A stretch of DNA of 64,000 nucleotides, from the NCBI GenBank assembly GCA_021151625.1, contig JAGKWY010000004.1, positions 36,057 through 100,056 on the forward strand. The letters are read 5' to 3'. Below, piece by piece: positions 46,269-54,008 of this stretch (position 1 is its first letter; each line of letters begins with the position of its first letter). Source of the DNA: Gammaproteobacteria bacterium. Lineage in GTDB: Bacteria; Pseudomonadota; Gammaproteobacteria; Pseudomonadales; Cellvibrionaceae. The position numbers and the translations under genes were made by a program. The notes beneath the pieces are model-generated. The model was not told the origin of the DNA and ran no database searches. It saw only the letters and a list, made by a program, of their open reading frames with translations.

Positions 46269-46691
46269 AACATTTTCCTTTGATTTGCTGTGGAAGCGAA
46301 GCTCTAACTACTTTTCATATCACTGGGGCTAATAGAGGTAGCTAACTTAATTCGAATCTAGTCCGTTGGTATACTCAAAAAACATTACACAATATTACAT
46401 AATGTTAAATCCCTTCGTGTTTCAATTGGATAATAGCAGTAAGGAATACACAACACTTCAGAACCATGTTTACAAACCCGCGTCCATTCGACGTTTGTAG
46501 CTAAAAGATAAGTGAATAGTAATCTTAACGATGTAAGCTAGGGGGTGTCGCTTGGCAATTGGCCGCTAATGTCGACGACCGGTCAGTGCTCCGACTACAT
46601 AAGTTTATTCTGATATTAGGTTTCTAACTTATTTAAGTTTAGACAGGCAGGTATTCTAGTGAACAGTAAAGAGGTAAAATACCATCATTGA
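46269..46691. other. Intergenic region upstream of the tyrosinase operon
   Basis: No gene seen. It should hold the promoter of the minus-strand tyrosinase operon; no specific box could be assigned. Confidence 0.4.
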
Positions 46692-46928
46692 TTAATTCCC
46701 AGTTCTAGATTTAATCAGTTTTTCAAAAAAAATTTTATTTTCATGTTCCATTTTTTTTATTTTGTTATTTCGCCATTCATATTCACGATACCACTCAAAG
46801 TGAGCGCGAGTACCTGACTGTCCTGAGTCCTCAAGACTGCAAACGGCCATGAACGCCTCATGCCTTTCGGCTTCAAGCGCTTCAAAGTCCTTTTTCCATT
46901 TGTCGTAGCTCTCAAAAAAACCAAACAT
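46692..46928 (-). CDS. Small charged helical protein, unknown
   Basis: 78 residues with AAGGAGA six bases before ATG 46928, so translation is likely. Strongly helical and charged (KWKKDFEALEAERHEAFMAV). Not recognised. First of three well-spaced short genes on this strand. Confidence 0.6.
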   Translation of the reverse strand: MFGFFESYDKWKKDFEALEAERHEAFMAVCSLEDSGQSGTRAHFEWYREYEWRNNKIKKMEHENKIFFEKLIKSRTGN

Positions 46929-47285
46929 ATTATTCTCCTTAGATAATCAAGCTTATTAATCATAACGATCTAAACGCTCTGCCTTTTTCTGTCATGTAGA
47001 CATATTTATAATATTACGATATACACAATTTCTTGCCTGATCATGCAATTTTTTAAAGGCGCCAGCAGAAAACAGCTTTTAAAACGTCGAGTAATAAGAG
47101 ATTTGTGTTTAGTGCTACACTAATTACACATAGTGCTCTCTATATATTGCACGTTAACATCTAGAAAACAATACCGTTATAAGTTGTGATTTTTAAGTTT
47201 TCTTGTTTATAAAATGGAGTGCAGAGGATATGAAAAATTTCAACTTAAAAATCATCCGTTTAATAAGCTTGTAATGTTTTTTAGG
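46929..47285. other. AT-rich intergenic region
   Basis: No gene or clear motif seen between two short minus-strand genes. Confidence 0.35.
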
Positions 47286-47495
47286 CTACCCATGTTTAGA
47301 GCGTGAATGCTCACAATTTTCACAAAATTGCGCATTGTTTCTATCTTTCACGACAAAGCTGGTGCATGAGCAACCACTAACTTGACAGCCACCACATGAA
47401 ATTTTCATATTATCTTCGGGCGAACGATTAGGGTCGTAATATGAATAAAAATTACCCGATGGTTCACCAATACTACCTTTATTTATGTTTTGCAT
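47286..47495 (-). CDS. Small Cys-rich protein, possible zinc ribbon
   Basis: 69 residues from ATG 47495 (GGAAAT upstream). C-terminal half holds CGGCQVSGCSC and FCENCEHSRSKH, enough Cys/His for one or two metal sites. The N-terminal half is Gly/Ser/Asn-rich. Not recognised; could bind zinc, or be a secreted Cys-rich peptide precursor. Confidence 0.55.
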   Translation of the reverse strand: MQNINKGSIGEPSGNFYSYYDPNRSPEDNMKISCGGCQVSGCSCTSFVVKDRNNAQFCENCEHSRSKHG

Positions 47496-47702
47496 ACTTA
47501 TTTCCAATAATTGATTAGACTGAATTCGGAATTAGGGTAATGGAAAAATAAACTTTAGCCCTGTTGGGCTACCAACAAAGAATGATGCTAGTACAACATA
47601 GAGATTTATAAAGCGCTTTACAACGCATAATACGAAAAAATATGCGCTAATATTTAGATGTGAAAAGCTGTTATAAGCAAAAAATGATATGAATTAAATT
47701 TA

Positions 47703-47828
47703 CTAGGTGTGCTTAAAGGTTTCAGAATCCCAGCCTAAAAGCTGGGCATTCTTCGCTTTGAAGTATGCTTCTTCACATTCCATTCTATTGTCCGAGAATT
47801 GGTTGCTTTCTGAGGCTATATTTTTCAT
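47703..47828 (-). CDS. 41-residue peptide, unknown
   Basis: ATG 47828 has GAGGGA nine bases upstream. Begins MKNIASESNQFSDNR. Like the 67-residue gene at 19958-20161 it starts MKN and is unlike known families. It could be a peptide precursor; evidence is only the ribosome site and frame. Confidence 0.4.
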   Translation of the reverse strand: MKNIASESNQFSDNRMECEEAYFKAKNAQLLGWDSETFKHT

Positions 47829-48319
47829 AGTTATTCCCTCTATACTTTGTACAGAGCCGAAAGCTGCGCGACCGAAGGAAAAAAATCTTAAAAAACAACC
47901 ACCATCCATAGATAGGATGCCACGAATTGACTGAAGTATCGGTCAGAGTTTCTTGTCAGTGAAGAGCAGTGGGATGTCTGGTGGATAGGTGGCCTCATGT
48001 TTGAATTGTATCGACAGTCAACTTTTAGGTTTCTCTTGACCAAATGTTATTGAAAAAATCCCGTTATGTATTCCTCAGAAAGCGGATGCAGAGTTTGGTC
48101 TGGCGGTACATTACAGTCCATTACACTGTCCGTTTCCATTGTACTGAATGATGTGGCTGGGATGCTTTGATATAAAATAATGGCTATATTCTGGAGACAT
48201 TTCGTCTAAATATTTCATAAGGGTCTATCGGATGGTCTTCTTTCCTTTTTCAACTTAATTTTCGATAAATCTAACATATTCATTCCCTAGCAAAACTGAT
48301 TAGACGTAAGCGAATTGCA
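47829..48319. other. Intergenic region, no gene seen
   Basis: Frames are short and lack ribosome sites. A TCCATTACAGT-like repeat of short motifs (ACATTACAGTCCATTACACTGTCC, 48110-48133) is present but I can assign no role. Confidence 0.35.
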
Positions 48320-48616
48320 TTATCGAGTAACGAGAAACCGCCAAAAATGGATTTTTCCAACCCCCGTACTTCTCATCCTTTTTTTCTTAACGAAATCGTA
48401 AACAATACTAATTCCCCGGTTATTAATCGCAAACCAGTCCATACCCAATGCTACTGGCTTGGTACCAAACGGAGCTAAATGCATCTTCCTATTAGCTTTT
48501 AATCGTAGACCGGCTTCTGATTGAAACAGAGTTTTCAGAAGTTGATAGTTTTGAAGGGGGTCATTAGCTGCGGTAATCATGAAATCAGCGTCATAAAGTT
48601 TTCGGGCGTCATCCAT
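48320..48616 (-). CDS. Probable 3' part of a frameshifted gene
   Basis: 98 residues. Its frame overlaps the end of the preceding gene by 40 bases and has only AGGA far upstream. Read before the ATG it continues RNYSTMDDARKLYDADFMI, which joins well to the ...MGKTPMP end of the other frame. So this and the next entry are probably one gene of about 330 codons split by a frameshift near 48633. Function unknown. Confidence 0.45.
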   Translation of the reverse strand: MDDARKLYDADFMITAANDPLQNYQLLKTLFQSEAGLRLKANRKMHLAPFGTKPVALGMDWFAINNRGISIVYDFVKKKRMRSTGVGKIHFWRFLVTR

Positions 48617-49284
48617 GGTTGAATAATTCCTGGCATAGGAGTTTTTCCCATGCCTAACTCAAAAGGGGGGACGCCCAAAATCCCACTAATGCTTCGAGGG
48701 TTAATTTCATCTGAGCTAAGCAATGATCCAAAGCGATGTCCTTCATATCCTAACGCGACGACAAGATGGCTTCCGGAGAGCGGAAGTGCGTAGCGAGGGA
48801 GTAAACAAAGTCCGGGGCCATCTTCAGATAAAGAATAGTCTAGCGTATGAGATCCAATTTTTGTTTTAAATGGTTTTTCTTTGTAAGCAGACGGCTCGAC
48901 GTACATGACATCAAACGATTGATTTGTCATGTTCGCCCATGACATCAGATACAGTAGTTCAGGAAGCAGCAGTGAGGTGGCATCAATAAGGATGTGCCCT
49001 TTTGATAACCCAATATCGGTTAAGTCATTTACAGGATAAGTTTTGTGCGTGTTGGCAGAATCAACATTAATTTCAGCTGTATCATTATCATAGTCGACGG
49101 TATGGGTGGCGGCTGCGGCTTTGGTAATAAAGTCTTTCATCCATTTCAGGCGATCATCAATATTGGGATTGCCTGGCTCGGTATTCAGCTCATTACCGAT
49201 GTAGGCATCGGCATACACGAGCTTTATTGGCTTTGCTGCCATCTCATCACTGGTTTTTATTTTCCATGTGTCGAGGGTAATCAT
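48577..49284 (-). CDS. Unknown protein, probable 5' part of a frameshifted gene
   Basis: 235 residues. Alpha/beta-like sequence (PIKLVYADAYIGNELN, GHILIDATSLLLPELLYLM, SHLVVALGYEGHRFGSLL). The start ATG overlaps the upstream stop as TAATG, so it is translationally coupled to the 175-residue gene. The last residues after GKTPMP look like out-of-frame sequence. Not recognised. Confidence 0.5.
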   Translation of the reverse strand: MITLDTWKIKTSDEMAAKPIKLVYADAYIGNELNTEPGNPNIDDRLKWMKDFITKAAAATHTVDYDNDTAEINVDSANTHKTYPVNDLTDIGLSKGHILIDATSLLLPELLYLMSWANMTNQSFDVMYVEPSAYKEKPFKTKIGSHTLDYSLSEDGPGLCLLPRYALPLSGSHLVVALGYEGHRFGSLLSSDEINPRSISGILGVPPFELGMGKTPMPGIIQPWMTPENFMTLIS

Positions 49285-49811
49285 TAAAAAAGCTTCCCTT
49301 GTTCCACATTAATAGTTGAAATCGCTTTAGATTTTGACTCCTCAATGTGCTGCGCGCGGATGCTCTCGTAAACTGTTGTGTCTGCAAAGCAGATATCCAA
49401 AAACTGTTTTTCATTTATCTCGATACGACGTATTTTGCGGCATGAGATGTTAAAGTGCGGCGAATAAATTGGGTTTAACCGGTACTCATAATCGGACGAT
49501 TTGTTCGAGTTCTTATCTTTGGTGGCATCGTACTCAATCAAAACGCGCCAACATTTAGCTTGATCTATAACTTCTCGGATCCTTTCCTGTAAATCGCCAA
49601 AGTCACTTTTAATAAAAAAATGGGTTCTTTCGGGTTCGGATTGATTTTCCCCTTTTTGCCAAATCTGAAAGATATCGCCTAAGTGATTGGCAAGGCCGCT
49701 CAGTGTTAACCCCATGGAAGTGTGGGTCGGGATTTCCTTGATGACACGATCACTGGTGTTGATTGCTCCTTGATGCATGATTGTTGAATTGCGTTCAGAG
49801 CTGACCCACAT
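49284..49811 (-). CDS. Unknown protein, 175 residues
   Basis: Upstream member of a coupled pair. Central part WRVLIEYDATKDKNSN and later YRLNPIYSPHFNISCRKIRR are soluble and charged. No ribosome site at ATG 49811; ATG 49778 is an alternative. The operon may have lost a further upstream gene, since only gene-free DNA precedes it. Confidence 0.5.
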   Translation of the reverse strand: MWVSSERNSTIMHQGAINTSDRVIKEIPTHTSMGLTLSGLANHLGDIFQIWQKGENQSEPERTHFFIKSDFGDLQERIREVIDQAKCWRVLIEYDATKDKNSNKSSDYEYRLNPIYSPHFNISCRKIRRIEINEKQFLDICFADTTVYESIRAQHIEESKSKAISTINVEQGKLF

Positions 49812-50220
49812 TTGCGACTCATAATGGCCTTGAATAAAAGGTATAAAGCATTACCCTGAATTGATTTCTGATGTTTTACATGGAGCAACATTAGATGTAA
49901 AAGTGGGTCGGTTCTGAATGTAATTCAACAGAAGCCTGTTGATTTGTACTCCAATTTGAGCCACTTTTGCGACTTATAGGGATTCAGCACAATACCAGTG
50001 AATCATCGGCCTAGATGGATTTTCGGCATTTTATGTGGGTAATCTTCGGCGCAAAATTGGATTTGTTTTGAGTGCAAATCAACACATGAACAATAAAGAG
50101 CAAGTAAAGGGCAGATTGTCGGCTAACCTTTTAAAATAACAATTTGCCCGTGGTCCATTCGCAGGTTACACATCACAATTAATCGGCAATATTTTTCCGC
50201 TCTAAGGAATTTTATTGCCA
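49812..50220. other. Intergenic region, no gene seen
   Basis: Separates two minus-strand genes. Only short frames without ribosome sites. Confidence 0.35.
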
Positions 50221-50853
50221 TCAGGCGGCAGGTTTTTGGATACCTAAAATATTCATAAGCTCCATTGCTCTGGGGTTGCTGAACATTTTTCCCATAATGC
50301 TAAGGCGTAATTCTTGATTTTCGCTAGGCGCGTTTTTCACTTTTTGGTTCCAGTCTTCCTGCGTCACAATTCCCTGCTCAGCTAGTGCTTCATTCACATA
50401 ACGGTTGTGAATCGAACCATATTCATTATAAAGCGCGCGATTCTGATTGTAGTCCGCTTCAAGCTGCTTCCTCTGAGTATTCGCAGGCATCATTGTGTCA
50501 ACATAGCTTTTCAGTGCTTCCAAGTCCTTAGTTGAAATCTCGCCATCGGCAGCCAATTTTTCATGAAAAGCTGTGTATTGCTTGGCTTCCTCCATGCGTG
50601 CGTCAGCTCCATTGGATACATTTGAAAACGCAGGCGAAAATTCCATAAACCAAGAAGGAAGTGCATATTGTTCCACCCCGATTTTCGTAATCGCATCCGA
50701 TTTTCGCTGACCGTCCAAAGAGATTGTTACTGTGTCAGATGCAGCAGTTGTACTGCCGATAGCGCTCACTATTGATGTTTCTTTGGGTGCCAAGCCATTT
50801 GGTGACACATGTTGAGGGCGCACAGCTGCGTTGAGCGAATTTATAACAGTCAT
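50221..50853 (-). CDS. Hypothetical protein, 210 residues
   Basis: GGAGGT precedes ATG 50853, an excellent ribosome site. A Ser/Thr/Ala-rich N terminus with SDTVTISLDGQRKSD is followed by a helical region rich in Gln/Glu/Tyr (QLEADYNQNRALYNEY). No signal peptide or membrane helix. The N-terminal motif is seen in uncharacterised proteobacterial proteins; function unknown. Confidence 0.6.
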   Translation of the reverse strand: MTVINSLNAAVRPQHVSPNGLAPKETSIVSAIGSTTAASDTVTISLDGQRKSDAITKIGVEQYALPSWFMEFSPAFSNVSNGADARMEEAKQYTAFHEKLAADGEISTKDLEALKSYVDTMMPANTQRKQLEADYNQNRALYNEYGSIHNRYVNEALAEQGIVTQEDWNQKVKNAPSENQELRLSIMGKMFSNPRAMELMNILGIQKPAA

Positions 50854-51125
50854 GATCGATACCTCCAGTCCATTAATTGATGACTGTTGATGTTTTGCAA
50901 ATTACTTGCCATCACAAGGATGAAAGTTTAGAAATTAAGATGATACGAGCTGGTGTAATGTCGTGTAATAAATCTGAAATTTGTAGCTATGTAAAATCTC
51001 GTGCGATAAGAATTAACTTTGTCGCATAAGTCGACTCTGCACATTTAATATCAGTAGGATATTTAATCGTGCTGGCAAATGTGCAGATGTTTGCCATCAA
51101 TTGATTAGTAATGGAGTTACATCTA

Positions 51126-51638
51126 ATGAAATTATCAATTTTGTCTGCTGTTGTTACCATTTCCGCTGTTACACTTCCTGCATTTGCATCAACCGATATT
51201 CTTGACTCATTGAAGAGCCAAGGAGTATCTGTTGAGGCTATGTCAGATGAAGCGCTCAGTGAAGCTCGTGGCGCAGCTTACACACTTTTAACCAGCCAAC
51301 CTTTACCAAGTGCGACGCATGGATTAACTGTTCATATGGTGAAATGGAAAAAGTTTGGAAGCACGTCAGACTATCTCAATTACAATTACGTAGGTAATTA
51401 CCAGTTGAGTGATAACCACAGCAACCCTTTTTATGCGGTATACAACGGATTTGCTTATCACGTAGCTGGTGATCAGTGGGCTGCCGATGACATTACTGCG
51501 GGATCTGGTTGGACTGCTGCAAACGCTTATATTAAGGAAGAACACTATCAAATCCTTAATTACCCCTCTGATACAGCCACTATATATGGCCTGAGATCCA
51601 CATCGTGGAATCGCCCAATATCTACTTTTAGTTGGTAA
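51126..51638 (+). CDS. Exported precursor with an internal double-glycine-type leader motif
   Basis: 170 residues from ATG 51126 (GGAG upstream). Sec signal peptide about 1-21 (AVVTISAVTLPAFA). Then SVEAMSDEALSEARGAAY (residues 35-52), like the LSDEELxxxxGG leaders cut by C39 peptidases, here ending RGA. The remainder is Tyr/Trp/Asn-rich and may be the mature product. The following genes encode a beta barrel and a periplasmic C39 peptidase, which fits a processed and exported substrate. Confidence 0.65.
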   Translation: MKLSILSAVVTISAVTLPAFASTDILDSLKSQGVSVEAMSDEALSEARGAAYTLLTSQPLPSATHGLTVHMVKWKKFGSTSDYLNYNYVGNYQLSDNHSNPFYAVYNGFAYHVAGDQWAADDITAGSGWTAANAYIKEEHYQILNYPSDTATIYGLRSTSWNRPISTFSW

Positions 51639-51645
51639 TTCAATT

Positions 51646-51667
51646 GCTGCCGCATTTATGCGGCAGC
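51646..51667 (+). promoter_or_regulatory. Intercistronic hairpin
   Basis: GCTGCCGCAT TT ATGCGGCAGC, a 10-bp perfect arm pair without a T run, between precursor and beta-barrel genes. It could protect the precursor mRNA or lower read-through, giving more substrate than machinery. Confidence 0.6.
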
Positions 51668-51697
51668 TCTTGCCAATTCCATTGACAAGGATTTTTC

Positions 51698-52930
51698 ATG
51701 TTACTTAGAGTAATTTTCAGTTTACTGTTTGCTTCTTTATTAATTTCTAGCGCTTATGCAGACACCGTCCATTTAAGAAATGGCGACACAATTTCTGGGA
51801 CATTATTAAGTTTTCAAAATGGGATCTGTGTTTTTAAAACTAAGTACGACGCTGCCATTAAAATCAATGTTTCCGATATTCATTCAATTTCTACAGATAC
51901 TACTTATCTTGTTACTCTCAACAATGGAGAAGTGGTTAAGGGACGAATCGAAACAAAAGATGAAAAAAGTATCATAGTTTCAAAATCGTTAGGTAATGTT
52001 GATTTAGATTTTCAGGCTATATCAAGAATAATCCGTGCATCCGATGTTGAGCTTGTAACAGATATGGAAAAAAGCATCGGTAAGGATGCAGACAAAACTC
52101 CACCACTGGAGTTTTTAACAGGTTCAACTGTACTACTTGCACCGGGTCAGTACCAATTTGAGATGGGGCTGGACTATCGGCAAAATCGAGATTTCTATCC
52201 GATTCCGAATGACGGATATTTTCAAAACCACTCTTATTCAGCACGCATGCTTAGGTTTGATTCAACGTTAAGAGCGGGAATTTCTGAGGGAATCGAAACA
52301 TTTATTTCAATTCCTTTCACCTATACCTATATCGAGCAGGTATCAAGTAATGCCTGGGTTAGAGACACCTACGAGTGGGATGTTGCTGATGTGTCAACTG
52401 GTATTCAATACCAACTTGTTGAAGAATCAAATTTATATCCTGCAATTTCTGCGTCGCTTTCGATTTCAGCTCCAACAGGTAAAAAACACTATTATACATT
52501 TGAAGATGATTGGTTAGATCCATTGAACAATGGCTCTGGTCACTGGGTTGTCTCACCTGGACTTTCATTTGCCCGTACAACAGATCCAGCCATTATTTAT
52601 GGAGGATTTAGTTATAGTTATTCGGTTAAAGAGGATATTGATGGTTACTTGGTAGAACCGGGTTGGGGAGCATCTATTTATTACGGTATTGGATTCGCGC
52701 TAAATGATAGTTTGTCCATAGGATCTAGATTCGTATATTCATATACGTCCACAATGAATGTTGATGATGTGAAAGTCCAGGGATCGGATAAAGACGCAAT
52801 GGATGTAGCATTTTCTGCTTCATATCGGTTTTCAGAATCTTGGGTTCTTACCCCGCAATTAGTGTTCAGCTTAAATGACGATGCTGGAACTTCGTTCATA
52901 TCTTTCAGATTGAATAGGTTTTTTGAATAA
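51698..52930 (+). CDS. Outer-membrane beta-barrel protein
   Basis: 410 residues. Signal peptide about 1-21 (LLFASLLISSAYA). Residues about 22-115 hold two small beta repeats (TVHLRNGDTISGTLLSFQNG; YLVTLNNGEVVKGRIETK). The rest (about 140-410) has alternating strands rich in aromatic residues and ends FRLNRFFE, with a terminal Phe two residues from the end as is common in barrels. AAGGA precedes the ATG. By context it may be the export channel for the precursor upstream, as FapF is for Fap amyloid. Confidence 0.72.
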   Translation: MLLRVIFSLLFASLLISSAYADTVHLRNGDTISGTLLSFQNGICVFKTKYDAAIKINVSDIHSISTDTTYLVTLNNGEVVKGRIETKDEKSIIVSKSLGNVDLDFQAISRIIRASDVELVTDMEKSIGKDADKTPPLEFLTGSTVLLAPGQYQFEMGLDYRQNRDFYPIPNDGYFQNHSYSARMLRFDSTLRAGISEGIETFISIPFTYTYIEQVSSNAWVRDTYEWDVADVSTGIQYQLVEESNLYPAISASLSISAPTGKKHYYTFEDDWLDPLNNGSGHWVVSPGLSFARTTDPAIIYGGFSYSYSVKEDIDGYLVEPGWGASIYYGIGFALNDSLSIGSRFVYSYTSTMNVDDVKVQGSDKDAMDVAFSASYRFSESWVLTPQLVFSLNDDAGTSFISFRLNRFFE

Positions 52931-53562
52931 TGAATATTTTTTTTGTGACAATCTTGGCTGCTTTGATAGCAACAGCTTCGCTAAGCGCTCAATCAAAACC
53001 AAAATTAAAATCTATGAAGGAACTAAAAACCCAAGGAATTCAACGACAAACTTTGGATTACTCCTGTGGCGCGTCCGCATTATCAACGCTAATGCAGAAG
53101 TACTTTAATGACTCAATAACTGAGCGGGACATTTTGTCAGATATTCTTTTTCATTCTACTCATGAAGAACTGACGAAAAGCTTCCATGAAGGATTTTCTA
53201 TGCTTGATTTAAAGCTAGCCTCCGAACGTTTAGGTTACAAAGTCTATGGGGTGCAGTTAAATATAAATTCCGCCAAGCGGCTTAAAGGCCCTGTCATCAT
53301 TTTGTTACGACGGAAAAGGCTAAATCATTTCGTAATCTTAAGAGGTATTTCTGAGGAGAAGGTTTTTATTGTAGATCCATCAAGAGGTTTTGAGCGAACG
53401 TCTACTAGACAGCTGGAAAAAGAATGGAAGGGGGAAACGTTGATCCTCGCCAAGGATGGATTTGGGCTTCCCAAAAATCATCCACTTTCATTGCCAGATG
53501 TGAGGTTCGTCGCTCCTGAACGTAACTCAATTCGGGCACTACAAAACCTACCCTTGAGATGA
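52930..53562 (+). CDS. Periplasmic C39-family peptidase
   Basis: 210 residues. Start overlaps the previous stop (TAATG). Signal peptide MNIFFVTILAALIATASLSA. C39 active site: C46 (TLDYSCGASALSTLM), H133 (LNHFVILRG) and D149 (IVDPSRGF). C39 peptidases cut double-glycine-type leaders; free periplasmic forms such as FapD occur beside beta-barrel exporters. Here it is the likely maturase of the precursor at 51126. Confidence 0.85.
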   Translation: MNIFFVTILAALIATASLSAQSKPKLKSMKELKTQGIQRQTLDYSCGASALSTLMQKYFNDSITERDILSDILFHSTHEELTKSFHEGFSMLDLKLASERLGYKVYGVQLNINSAKRLKGPVIILLRRKRLNHFVILRGISEEKVFIVDPSRGFERTSTRQLEKEWKGETLILAKDGFGLPKNHPLSLPDVRFVAPERNSIRALQNLPLR

Positions 53563-54008
53563 CATCTATGCACCACTTAATTGCAACTTTCATATTGCGC
53601 ATTTGTCTCAAGGTATTTGGTTTTTCTCATGCTTAATTCTCTAGATCAATTCATCTCCGTCAATTAAAATTTTTCCTAAAAAGTATTAACAAAAATTTTC
53701 AATAAAATCTAAATCCTGCAAATTAGTCATCTTTCCTTCGATAGTATCAAAGCAAGCCATAATCGTAGCGGTAACTATCCAACAAAATAGCTATGTCTTG
53801 TGTAATGCAAAGTAATAGGCCAATTCCTTTGCTATGGCACAAACTTCCTAATGGTTTTGAAGAGGTTATTTGTGTGGGGCGGGGCTGGCTTAAAAATTGA
53901 CGTCAAAATCATTTTTATTATCTTTCTCTTAGATCAACCCCACCTAACCTTAACTAGAAATAAAATTACAGCGGTTCAACTTTAATGCCAAGGTACGAGG
54001 CTATGTTT
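53563..54008. other. Intergenic region upstream of the LodA-fusion operon
   Basis: No gene seen. Contains AT-rich sequence that likely has the promoter for the next operon. Confidence 0.4.
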
